In this document: in pieces, positions 30,069 through 38,819 of the stretch | Numbering within the stretch: the stretch's first letter is position 1 | How the letters are laid out: each line of letters opens with the position of its first letter | Origin: an uncultured Lachnospiraceae bacterium | GTDB lineage: Bacteria > Bacillota > Clostridia > Lachnospirales > Lachnospiraceae | Direction of reading: 5' to 3' | Length of the DNA stretch: 64,000 nucleotides | NCBI GenBank assembly: GCA_946614165.1 | Contig: CAMOGQ010000001.1 | Location: 52,503-116,502 of the forward strand | Translations under genes and position numbers: made by a program | Notes under the pieces: model-generated | The model's input: only the letters and a program-made list of their open reading frames with translations | Told to the model about the DNA's origin: nothing | Databases searched by the model: none

Positions 30069-30809
30069 ATGAACGAGATACTGGCAGGGCAGCTGGCCCT
30101 GGACTACTGCGTGAGTAAAGAAGAGGTGCGGGATAGCAGAAATCACTTTGCCTCCTGGCAGCCCCTGGAGGGCAGAAGACGCTTCCGGGAGGAAGAACCC
30201 TGCTTTCTGAAGATCGCTTCAGTGGGCGGAAAGCTGCTTTTTTGCGGAGAAGCTTCCTTATTAATATGGTGCCGTGAATGGTATGAAAAGACAGGGGCCG
30301 AATGGTTCTTCGAAGCAAAGAACATGAGAGCCCTGAACGACCGCCTTCATGAGGAGGGGTACCGGATCGAAATGGTCCATCCCTTCTTTATCAGCGACAC
30401 GCCATTTAAGGTAAATACGCAGGGATGGGAGATCCGCTGGTATGAGGGAGAGGAGATCGAGGCCTTCCGGGGAGATCCCCGCTTTACCAGCGCCTTCACC
30501 TTTGACCCGGGCGCCCCGGATGTGATCGGGGCAGCGGCCCTGAAGGAGGGCCGGATCCTTGGCATGGCGGGAGCCAGCGCCGACTCTCCTTCCATGTGGC
30601 AGATCGGCATCAACGTGGAAGAGGAGGCAAGAGGACTTGGCATCGGAAGGATGCTGACAGGACTCCTTCGGAATGAGATCTTAAAGAGGGGAAAGCTCCC
30701 CTTCTATGGGACGGCCATGTCCCATATCGGATCTTTGAGGGTGGCCGTGGGAGCAGGCTTTGTGCCCGCCTGGAGCGAGCTGGTCACATCAAAGACGGAC
30801 CATGAATGA
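30069..30809 (+). CDS. GNAT-family N-acetyltransferase
   Basis: IGINVEEEARGLGIGRMLTGLLRNEIL acetyl-CoA-binding motif; ATG 30069 preferred. Confidence 0.75.
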   Translation: MNEILAGQLALDYCVSKEEVRDSRNHFASWQPLEGRRRFREEEPCFLKIASVGGKLLFCGEASLLIWCREWYEKTGAEWFFEAKNMRALNDRLHEEGYRIEMVHPFFISDTPFKVNTQGWEIRWYEGEEIEAFRGDPRFTSAFTFDPGAPDVIGAAALKEGRILGMAGASADSPSMWQIGINVEEEARGLGIGRMLTGLLRNEILKRGKLPFYGTAMSHIGSLRVAVGAGFVPAWSELVTSKTDHE

Positions 30810-30821
30810 TCTGTAAAGAGC

Positions 30822-30869
30822 AAAGGATCCTGTCTGTTTCCGTGAGGGAAGCGGGCAGGATCCTTTTTT
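30822..30869. terminator. Terminator between convergent GNAT gene and histidine kinase gene
   Basis: AAAGGATCCTGTCTG...CGGGCAGGATCCTTTTTT. Confidence 0.75.
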
Positions 30870-30898
30870 CGTCTTATGGCCGGGGTGATTCAAAGGGA

Positions 30899-31798
30899 CT
30901 ATGACAGGGAAGGGAAGGTGAGAGTGATATACAGGCGTTTTTCCTTATACCGGGCACTGATCCTTCCTCCCATACGCTCTGTCAGGGCTTTTGCTATGGA
31001 CAGGCCAAGGCCTGTGGAGTCCCGGCCGGAGGATACGGTGTAGAAACGGTCGAAGAGCCTGCCGGCCGACACAGGATCCAGATCGGGTGCACGGTTGGAA
31101 AAGGTGATGGATCCCTCCCCTGTCATGACGACGGAAAAATCTCCGTCGGAATACCGGAGCGCATTGGCAATGATGTTGGAGAAGATCCGGCTGACGGATT
31201 CCCTGTCCAGATCTCTCCAGACCGGTCCGTCCGGCAGCTGGATCCGGGGCTCGATCCCCTTTTCCAGGATCAGGTCGTAGAAGGAGACCAGGCTCTCTTC
31301 CAGGGCCCCTTTCAGATCCATTCTTTCCGGGGAGAGAGGCCTCACGTCTGCAGCCAGACTGTAATCCATGAGTTCCTCCATCAGATTCTTCATGGCCTCC
31401 GCCCGGCCCCGGATCATGGAAAGATAGCGCTCTGCATCCGGACCCGTTTCTTCTCTGTCCAGCAGATCCAGATATCCGAAGATGGCCGTAAGGGGAGTCC
31501 GAAGATCGTGGGAGATGCCGGTGACAGCCTCCTTCAGATTTCTGTCCCCTGCCTGGAAGCGCCGGCGCTGGTCCCGGAGAATGCGAAGTTCCTGGTTGAT
31601 ATGGGAGGCCAGCTTCAGAACATAGGGATCCCGGGAGGAAACGCAGACCAGGGTATTGGTATCTGTCGCCAGTATGTCGTGGAAGTCCTTTCCGATCTCT
31701 TTGAGGGACCTGTGCAGGATCCGGATCCGGACCAGAAGCAGGCAGACCAGAAGAAACAGAAAAAGGCAGGCAGCCAGGGACAGATACAGCAGTTTCAT
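30899..31798 (-). CDS. Sensor histidine kinase (HisKA/HATPase)
   Basis: GISHDLRTPLTAIFGYLDLL H-box, IFSNIIANALRYS N-box, STGLGLSIAKALTERMGG G-box; start at 31798 avoids overlap with the permease gene. Confidence 0.92.
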   Translation of the reverse strand: MKLLYLSLAACLFLFLLVCLLLVRIRILHRSLKEIGKDFHDILATDTNTLVCVSSRDPYVLKLASHINQELRILRDQRRRFQAGDRNLKEAVTGISHDLRTPLTAIFGYLDLLDREETGPDAERYLSMIRGRAEAMKNLMEELMDYSLAADVRPLSPERMDLKGALEESLVSFYDLILEKGIEPRIQLPDGPVWRDLDRESVSRIFSNIIANALRYSDGDFSVVMTGEGSITFSNRAPDLDPVSAGRLFDRFYTVSSGRDSTGLGLSIAKALTERMGGRISARYKEKRLYITLTFPSLS

Positions 31799-31824
31799 CT
31801 TTACCTCCTGTATTGCATCTTTGT

Positions 31825-32601
31825 CTAATTGATATTTTTCCTTTCGAACAGCCTGCAGCACAGGACGGTCAGAGCTGCAGTCAGCAGGAGATTGAGAAGC
31901 AGGACCCGGATGGGATGGGGAACTTCCCAGGTAGAGAGCTGGGCGGCCTGGCCGCAGGGGTTGAGATCATGGAGGATTCCGTAGACCATCCTTCGGATGC
32001 CGCCCACATATTTGGGATTCAGGACCCCGTCCTTATAGCGGTCCTGGACCAGGAGGGAGTTGGTATGCATGGCAAGGAAGAGCATTCCGAAGGCGGAAGC
32101 CATGCAGACCACCACTGCTCTTGTTTTTTCTCCAAGGAGCAGGGTGACGGCGGCAAAGAGAGCGCCGCAGGTAAGGCTCATGCTGACTCCCAGAAGATAG
32201 AAGCGGACCAGGTCAGACGCCATTACATTGTTTTCAAAGAAAAAGCGCCCGATGGCAGCGGTAAAAACAGTGGCCGCCGTATAGAGGGCGGCGCAGGCGG
32301 TGCAGCTGACAAAGATCTGGGAAAGTACATAGCTGCTGCGGCGCCTGACGGCCAGGAGCTTCATGCGTATAAAGCCGCCGCTGAAATCATCTCCCGCAAA
32401 TACGCTGACCAGGGCAGCAGCCGCCACCCCGTACATGCTCATGGGAAGGAAGATCACTCTGCTTAAGGGAACGCTGTAGTCCATGGCCGTGGCCTGCATG
32501 ACCATAAAGGCTGCGCTCAGGGCCAGCATGCCCGCAAGTGAAAGGCCGAAGGCCCTGCTTTTTACCAGTCTTACCAGGTCGGCTCTCATCAGTCTGATCA
32601 T
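31825..32601 (-). CDS. ABC-2 type transporter permease
   Basis: 258 aa, about six hydrophobic segments; overlaps the ATPase stop codon by 4 bp. Confidence 0.8.
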   Translation of the reverse strand: MIRLMRADLVRLVKSRAFGLSLAGMLALSAAFMVMQATAMDYSVPLSRVIFLPMSMYGVAAAALVSVFAGDDFSGGFIRMKLLAVRRRSSYVLSQIFVSCTACAALYTAATVFTAAIGRFFFENNVMASDLVRFYLLGVSMSLTCGALFAAVTLLLGEKTRAVVVCMASAFGMLFLAMHTNSLLVQDRYKDGVLNPKYVGGIRRMVYGILHDLNPCGQAAQLSTWEVPHPIRVLLLNLLLTAALTVLCCRLFERKNIN

Positions 32602-33509
32602 GATGCATCACCCCCTACCAGCGACAGGAAGTAGCCTTCCAGGTTCTGGTCCTTTTCCTGCATGGAAAGGACCTGACAGTTTTCCGCGGAAAGAGCAAGG
32701 ACCAGGTCTGTGGGACTGACCCGGGCATAGACGTCTGCTTCTGTATCGGAGAGGATCTTATAATCCAGACCCATGCCGTCCAGCAGGCGGGAGAGGACAG
32801 AAATGCTGGTGACTTCCAGGTGCAGGCACTTGCGGCACTCTGCTTCCAGCTCCCCGGCACTGAGTTCTCTGACCATGCGGCCGTGGTCAATGATGCCGTA
32901 ATGGGTGGCCAGGCGGGAGAGTTCGTCCAGGATGTGGCTGGAGATCAGGAATGTGACCTGTCTTTCCCGGTTGAGCTTCAGGATCAGTTCCCTGATCTCG
33001 ACGATCCCCTGGGGGTCCAGACCGTTTGCGGGTTCGTCCAGGACCAGAAAATCCGGGTCCCCCGCCAGGGCCACCGCTATGCCCAGGCGCTGTTTCATGC
33101 CCAGGGAGAAGTGCCTGACCTTTTTCCTGCCGGTGTCCGAAAGGCCCACCAGCTGCAGAAGCTCCCGGATCCCTTCATAGGAGGGGAGCCCCAGGATCAG
33201 GTACTGCTGCCTCAGATTTTCTTCTGCCGTCATGTCCATGTACAGGGCGGGTGTTTCCACCACCGCGCCAATCCTTCGCCTGGCATCCGCCATGTCCCTG
33301 CTGCCGCTTTGAACGCCGAAAAGGGTAAAGCTTCCTGAGGAAGGCTCCTGCAGTCCGCAGAGCAGGCGGATCAGGGTGGTCTTTCCCGCTCCGTTTCTTC
33401 CGACAAATCCGTAAATGGCGCCTCCCTGCACATGCATGGATAGTCCGTCCAGGGCCAGAAAATTCCCGTATCTTTTGGTCAGGCCTTCTGTCTGAAAAAC
33501 AAAGTCCAT
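32598..33509 (-). CDS. ABC transporter ATP-binding protein (lantibiotic-immunity/bacitracin-like class)
   Basis: GRNGAGKTTLIRLL Walker A, HFSLGMKQRLGIAVAL signature, FLVLDEPANGLDPQG Walker B. Confidence 0.95.
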   Translation of the reverse strand: MDFVFQTEGLTKRYGNFLALDGLSMHVQGGAIYGFVGRNGAGKTTLIRLLCGLQEPSSGSFTLFGVQSGSRDMADARRRIGAVVETPALYMDMTAEENLRQQYLILGLPSYEGIRELLQLVGLSDTGRKKVRHFSLGMKQRLGIAVALAGDPDFLVLDEPANGLDPQGIVEIRELILKLNRERQVTFLISSHILDELSRLATHYGIIDHGRMVRELSAGELEAECRKCLHLEVTSISVLSRLLDGMGLDYKILSDTEADVYARVSPTDLVLALSAENCQVLSMQEKDQNLEGYFLSLVGGDAS

Positions 33510-33526
33510 TTGGTTTACCTCCTTAT

Positions 33527-33591
33527 ATCCTGACTATATCTCATAAAGGTCATGAAAGCGGTCAGGATAAAAGTCAGGATTTGGTCAGGAT
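33527..33591 (-). promoter_or_regulatory. Predicted response-regulator operator/promoter region
   Basis: Plus-strand GTCAGGAT at 33561, 33573 and 33584, degenerate GTCATGAA at 33549, inverted ATCCTGAC at 33527; just upstream of the ATPase start. Confidence 0.5.
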
Positions 33592-34256
33592 TCCGGATCC
33601 CGAAGCTTAAAGCCTATGCCCCATACGGTCTCGATATAGTCCATGCCGCCGGCATCCTGGAGTTTCTTTCGCAGGTTGCTGATATGCTGCTTCAAGGATC
33701 TTTCCGTACAGTCCGGCGTATCGGCTCCGATCCTGTCCAGAAGAACGCTTCTGGCGATGACCCTTTCCGGGTTTTCCATCAGGAGCTTTAGTATGGCATA
33801 CTCCGTTCTGGTCAGCCGGACCTCCTTTCCGCATACGGACAGGCTCCTGGACAGGAGATCTATGGACAGATCGCCTGCAGTCAGGAAAGCGGCTTCCTTT
33901 AGAGAATCCCTTCTGCGCAGCTGCACGGCGATACGGGCCAGAAGCTCCCCCGTATCAAAGGGCTTGGTCATGTAGTCGGCGGCCCCGCCCAGAAGAAGAG
34001 CAATCTTGTCCTTTACGTCAGCCCTTGCGCTCAGAACGATGACCGGGATCCCTTTTATATAGGAAAGAACTTCTTCCCCGGACATGCCCGGCAGCATCAG
34101 ATCCAGAAGGACCAGATCGGGCTTCTTTTCTTTCAGAAGGTAGAGGGCCTCCGTACCCGAATAGGCGCGCAGGACGGAAAAGCCCTCTTTTGCAAGCACT
34201 TCCGAGAGCATGTCTCCTATATACTGATCGTCGTCTATAATGGCTATTGTTTTCAT
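33585..34256 (-). CDS. OmpR/PhoB-family response regulator
   Basis: IAIIDDDQYIGDML, LVLLDLMLPGMSG receiver; winged-helix VRLTRTEYAILKLLMENPERVI; start at 34256. Confidence 0.94.
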   Translation of the reverse strand: MKTIAIIDDDQYIGDMLSEVLAKEGFSVLRAYSGTEALYLLKEKKPDLVLLDLMLPGMSGEEVLSYIKGIPVIVLSARADVKDKIALLLGGAADYMTKPFDTGELLARIAVQLRRRDSLKEAAFLTAGDLSIDLLSRSLSVCGKEVRLTRTEYAILKLLMENPERVIARSVLLDRIGADTPDCTERSLKQHISNLRKKLQDAGGMDYIETVWGIGFKLRDPES

Positions 34257-34497
34257 AAACTGCTTCCTTTCGGGCTTAGCATAGCAATTCTTCAGGGCTC
34301 TTTCAAGATGACGGCTTCCCCCGGCAGAGGTAGAAAGCAAAGTATTTTCTAAAAATGGTAGAGAAACAGGAGCCGATGTGATAAAGTAATTTCTGTCAAA
34401 TCCGGTCCCGCTTCGAAAGAATGAACCGGAGGGCCAAAAGATATATCAACCGGGGAATCCCGTGTAAAATACAGGAAACAAGGAGACACTTAGAAAA

Positions 34498-35595
34498 ATG
34501 AAATTAGGTATCGTAGGTCTGCCCAATGTCGGCAAAAGCACACTTTTCAATTCTCTGACAAAGGCCGGTGCGGAATCCGCCAATTATCCCTTCTGCACCA
34601 TCGACCCCAACGTGGGCGTCGTAGCGGTACCCGATGAAAGGATCCGCCTTCTGGGAGATATGTATCATACAAAGAAAGTCACCCCTGCTGTGATCGAGTT
34701 CGTGGACATCGCGGGCCTGGTCAAGGGCGCCTCCAAGGGCGAAGGCCTGGGCAACCAGTTCCTGGCCAACATCCGCGAGGTGGATGCCATCGTGCATGTG
34801 GTCCGCTGCTTTGAGGATTCCAACGTCATCCATGTGGACGGCAGCGTAGATCCCCTGCGCGACATCGAGACCATCAACCTGGAGCTGGTCTTCGCGGACC
34901 TGGAGGTCCTGGAGAGAAGGATCGCCAAGGTAGCCCGCACGGCCAAGATGGACAAGGACGCCGGCAAGGAGCTGGCTTTCCTGAAAAAGCTCAAGGACCA
35001 TCTGGAAGAGGGCAATATGGCGTCCTCTCTGGAGCGGGAAGACGAGAACGAGGTCAAATGGATCAAAGAGTACAACCTGCTGACAGACAAGCCCGTCATC
35101 TACGCGGCCAACGTGGATGAGGACAGCCTGCAGGACGACGGCGAATCCAATCCCTTCGTGCAGAAGGTCAGAGAATACGCAGCCGGCACCGGCAGCGAGG
35201 TATTCGTGATCTGCGCCAAGATCGAAGAGGAGATCGCGGAGCTGGACGATGACGAAAAGGCCATGTTCCTGGAAGACCTGGGACTTTCCGAGTCCGGTCT
35301 GGAGAAGCTGATCCGGGCCAGCTACCATACCCTGGGCCTCATGAGCTTCCTGACGGCAGGAGAGGACGAGTGCAGGGCCTGGACCATCAAGATCGGCACC
35401 AAGGCGCCTCAGGCAGCCGGCAAGATCCACAGTGATTTCGAAAGAGGCTTCATCAAGGCAGAAGTCGTCAACTACGAAGTCCTTCTCAGGGAAGGCTCTC
35501 TTGCGGCCGCCAGGGAAAAAGGCCTGGTGGGCATCGAAGGCAAGGAATATGTGGTACAGGACGGAGACGTCATCCTGTTCCGCTTCAATGTTTAA
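34498..35595 (+). CDS. ychF: Redox-regulated ATPase YchF (Obg-like)
   Basis: [42 protein letters not shown] domain C-terminus. Confidence 0.97.
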   Translation: MKLGIVGLPNVGKSTLFNSLTKAGAESANYPFCTIDPNVGVVAVPDERIRLLGDMYHTKKVTPAVIEFVDIAGLVKGASKGEGLGNQFLANIREVDAIVHVVRCFEDSNVIHVDGSVDPLRDIETINLELVFADLEVLERRIAKVARTAKMDKDAGKELAFLKKLKDHLEEGNMASSLEREDENEVKWIKEYNLLTDKPVIYAANVDEDSLQDDGESNPFVQKVREYAAGTGSEVFVICAKIEEEIAELDDDEKAMFLEDLGLSESGLEKLIRASYHTLGLMSFLTAGEDECRAWTIKIGTKAPQAAGKIHSDFERGFIKAEVVNYEVLLREGSLAAAREKGLVGIEGKEYVVQDGDVILFRFNV

Positions 35596-35638
35596 GATTC
35601 CATGTCTTCCGAACGGATATTTCCATAAAGAAGCTTTG

Positions 35639-35673
35639 GGCGGATGCGGGTTTTACCCGCATCCGTCTTTTTT
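35639..35673 (+). terminator. Intrinsic terminator downstream of ychF
   Basis: CGGATGCGGGT-TTT-ACCCGCATCCG followed by TCTTTTTT. Confidence 0.85.
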
Positions 35674-35858
35674 CATTTCTCTTATCTTTTCTTCTTCACC
35701 GGATCCAAACGCCATTTTCCGGAATTTTTCATTTCTGCTTTTTTAGCCTTTTTCACAAATCGTGCCATGCTTTTTTGTGCATTTTCCTGTAAGCTAAGGG
35801 GACGGACCTCAGACTGCTGCAGTCCTTGGCCCGGCGCTTTTTAATAGAAATTTTCGAA

Positions 35859-35887
35859 TTGTTCCGGGAGGAGTGTGCTACTATATA
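35859..35887 (+). promoter_or_regulatory. Predicted promoter for lgt
   Basis: TTGTTC - 17 bp - TATATA. Confidence 0.45.
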
Positions 35888-35925
35888 GTCGCGTTACTAT
35901 ATCCAAAAGGAAGAGGTGATTAAAA

Positions 35926-36810
35926 ATGGATCTAATGGATATTTCCTTTCCGCACCTGGGAATCTATCTCAGGAACGTGCCAAAGACCCTTTCGGTCTTC
36001 GGCTTCGATGTTGCCATGTACGGGATCGTGATCGCCACCGGCATGCTGCTGGGCCTGACCATGGCTGCCCATATCGCCAAAAAGACAGGCCATGACCCGG
36101 ATACCATCTGGGATCTTTCGGTGTGGCTCCTGACCCTTTCGGTCCTGGGCGCCAGGATCTACTACGTGATCTTCATGTGGGACATGTATAAGAATGACCC
36201 CATACAGGTCTTCAACATCCGGGGAGGCGGCCTTGCCATCTACGGCGGCATCATTGCCGGCGTTCTGACCGTCATCGGATTCTGCAGGATCAAAAAGATC
36301 AGCCCTCTCTGGGTCCTGGACTGCTGCGCCTACGGCCTTCTGATCGGACAGATCCTGGGCAGGTGGGGAAATTTCTTCAACCGTGAGGTCTTCGGAGAGT
36401 ATACGGATTCTCTCTTTGCCATGCGGATCCCGGCGGCCATGGTGAGAGAAAGCGACATCAGCGAGAAGATCGCTGCCCATATGGCGGACGGCTGCATACA
36501 GGTACATCCCACTTTCCTGTATGAAGGCATCTGGAACCTGGCGGTACTGGTCTTCCTCCTGATCTTCTTAAAGCATAAGAAGTTCGACGGCCAGATCATC
36601 CTCATGTACTTTGCGGGATACGGGATCGGCAGGGCCATGATCGAGTACATCCGTACCGACCAGCTTTTTATTCCGGGGACCACTGTCCCGGTCAACCTGG
36701 TCCTGGGCATCGGCGCCTTTGCCCTTTCCTCCGTCATTATTTTTCTGAATCTTGCCCGGATTTCCAAAAAAAGCGGGGGAAAACAATCAGTTAATATTAT
36801 GAAAAGTTGA
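35926..36810 (+). CDS. lgt: Prolipoprotein diacylglyceryl transferase
   Basis: VLGARIYYVIF, GGGLAIYGGIIAG, GRWGNFFNREVFG, HPTFLYEGIWN. Confidence 0.94.
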   Translation: MDLMDISFPHLGIYLRNVPKTLSVFGFDVAMYGIVIATGMLLGLTMAAHIAKKTGHDPDTIWDLSVWLLTLSVLGARIYYVIFMWDMYKNDPIQVFNIRGGGLAIYGGIIAGVLTVIGFCRIKKISPLWVLDCCAYGLLIGQILGRWGNFFNREVFGEYTDSLFAMRIPAAMVRESDISEKIAAHMADGCIQVHPTFLYEGIWNLAVLVFLLIFLKHKKFDGQIILMYFAGYGIGRAMIEYIRTDQLFIPGTTVPVNLVLGIGAFALSSVIIFLNLARISKKSGGKQSVNIMKS

Positions 36811-36847
36811 AATAATTAAATAGCGGGGTATTGAACGAGGCCTCAGG

Positions 36848-36896
36848 TGGTGGTAAGATGGTAGAAAAGTGGTACTAAAGTAGTACCAAAGTGGAT
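36848..36896. promoter_or_regulatory. MraZ-box-like tandem repeats upstream of mraZ
   Basis: TGGTG/TGGTA/TGGTA/TAGTA/TGGAT at 36848, 36859, 36870, 36881, 36892: exact 11-bp period. Confidence 0.65.
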
Positions 36897-36926
36897 CATT
36901 TTAACAGCCCAGTGGGAGGCCGGAAG

Positions 36927-37361
36927 ATGTACATGGGTGAATCTGATCACTCGCTCGATTCGAAGGGGCGGCTGATCATTCCCTCCAGATTCAAAGACGG
37001 ACTTGGAGACAAAATCATCATAACGAAGGCATTTGATCGTTGCCTGTACATCTATGACCTGGCAGCCTGGGAAGACTTTGTCTCCAGGCTTAATAAGCTG
37101 CCCGCAAATACGGACCAGACCAGGAAGCTCAGAAGGCATTTCATAGGCGGCGCTGCCGAAGTCGAGATCGACAAGCAGGGCCGTGCGCTGATCCCCGCTA
37201 AACTCCGTGAATTCGCACGCATCACCAAGGATATCGTCCTGACCGGAACCGGCAGCAATATCGAGCTCTGGTCCAAAGAGGTAAGGGATGCCAGCGAAGC
37301 GGAACCCGAAGACATCAACGCCATAGCGGAAGATTTGTTCAAGGGAGGCTACGAGATCTGA
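36927..37361 (+). CDS. mraZ: Transcriptional regulator MraZ
   Basis: SDHSLDSKGRLIIPSRFK ... IDKQGRALIPAKLREFA duplicated SpoVT/AbrB-like motifs. Confidence 0.95.
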   Translation: MYMGESDHSLDSKGRLIIPSRFKDGLGDKIIITKAFDRCLYIYDLAAWEDFVSRLNKLPANTDQTRKLRRHFIGGAAEVEIDKQGRALIPAKLREFARITKDIVLTGTGSNIELWSKEVRDASEAEPEDINAIAEDLFKGGYEI

Positions 37362-37395
37362 TCGATCCCGGCTTTCCTGAACAGGAAAGGATCAG

Positions 37396-38352
37396 ATGAG
37401 CAGTTTTACATTCAAACATGAATCCGTGCTCCTTGAGGAGTGCATTGAAGGCCTGAAGATCAGGCCGGACGGGATCTATGTGGACGGGACCCTGGGCGGC
37501 GGAGGCCACTCCTGGCACATTGCCGGGGCTCTGACAGAGGGCGGACGCCTGATCGGGATCGATCAGGACAGGGACGCCATCGAAGCGGCCGGAAAGCGGC
37601 TGGCAGAGTTCGGGGAGAGAGTCACACTGGTACACGATAACTACGAAAATACGGCGCAGGTCCTGGACGATCTGGGGATCGATATGATCGACGGAATGCT
37701 GATGGACCTGGGCGTTTCCTCCTACCAGCTGGACAATCCGGAGCGAGGCTTTTCCTATATGGCGGACGCTCCTCTGGATATGCGGATGGATCAGGACAAC
37801 CCCCTGAGCGCGAGAGAGATCGTCAACGAATATCCGGCGGCGGAGCTGACCAGAATCCTGAAGGACTACGGAGAGGAAAGATTCGCTTCGGCCATCGCAA
37901 GAGGCATCGAAAAGGAAAGAGCCCTGCATCCCATCGAGACCACGGGAGAGCTGGCGGCCATCATCCGCAGGTACATCCCCCGCAAGATGCAGGAAAAGGG
38001 AGGCAATCCCTGCAAGAGGACCTTCCAGGCCATCCGCATCGTCTGCAACAGGGAACTGGACGTGCTGGAGGATTCCATCGACACCATCATCGACAGGCTT
38101 TCGCCGGGAGGCAGGCTCTGCATCATCACCTTCCATTCCCTGGAAGACAGGATCGTCAAGAATGCCTTTAAGCGGAACGAGAACCCCTGCATCTGCCCTC
38201 CTGAATTTCCGGTCTGCACCTGCGGCAGAAAGTCAAAGGGAAGGGTGGTCAGCAGAAAGCCCGTGCTTCCCTCTCCGGAGGAGCTGGAAAGGAACCGGAG
38301 ATCTGCCAGCGCAAAGCTCAGGATTTTTGAGAAGACAACGGAGGTGAGCTGA
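37396..38352 (+). CDS. rsmH: 16S rRNA (cytosine(1402)-N(4))-methyltransferase
   Basis: [52 protein letters not shown]. Confidence 0.97.
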   Translation: MSSFTFKHESVLLEECIEGLKIRPDGIYVDGTLGGGGHSWHIAGALTEGGRLIGIDQDRDAIEAAGKRLAEFGERVTLVHDNYENTAQVLDDLGIDMIDGMLMDLGVSSYQLDNPERGFSYMADAPLDMRMDQDNPLSAREIVNEYPAAELTRILKDYGEERFASAIARGIEKERALHPIETTGELAAIIRRYIPRKMQEKGGNPCKRTFQAIRIVCNRELDVLEDSIDTIIDRLSPGGRLCIITFHSLEDRIVKNAFKRNENPCICPPEFPVCTCGRKSKGRVVSRKPVLPSPEELERNRRSASAKLRIFEKTTEVS

Positions 38353-38353
38353 A

Positions 38354-38815
38354 TTGGCAGTCAAAAGAAGAAAACCAGTCCGGCAGGAGCCTCAGAAGCA
38401 GGAGAGCAGGTTCTGGGAAGAAGCCGGGACCGGAAGAAAGAGCACCGGAAGCGCCGAGGTAGGCGCACAGGTCAGAAAGAACCGGGCCAGGGCAGCCCGC
38501 ATGAATCTTGGCTATGCCGTTTTCATGCTGATCCTTTTAACGGTCATCGTGGTCGCTCTGATCGGCTACATTTCCCTGCAGACCAATATCAAAAAGGCGA
38601 TTTCTAGGATCTCCACCCTGGAGTACCAGGTGGCGGAAAAGAAATCCGCCAATGACGAGAACTACAACGAAATCATGAACAGCATCGACCTCGATGAGAT
38701 CCGGGATTATGCCATCAACGTGCTTGGCATGCAGTATGCTTCCGACGACCAGGTGGTCACCTATTCCAGCGGAACGGAAGAATATGTTCATCAGGTCTCG
38801 GAAGTGGGAGACTGA
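38354..38815 (+). CDS. FtsL/DivIC-like septum protein
   Basis: Basic N-terminus, one TM, short coiled coil; position between rsmH and PBP; TTG start. Confidence 0.65.
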   Translation: MAVKRRKPVRQEPQKQESRFWEEAGTGRKSTGSAEVGAQVRKNRARAARMNLGYAVFMLILLTVIVVALIGYISLQTNIKKAISRISTLEYQVAEKKSANDENYNEIMNSIDLDEIRDYAINVLGMQYASDDQVVTYSSGTEEYVHQVSEVGD

Positions 38816-38819
38816 CAGG

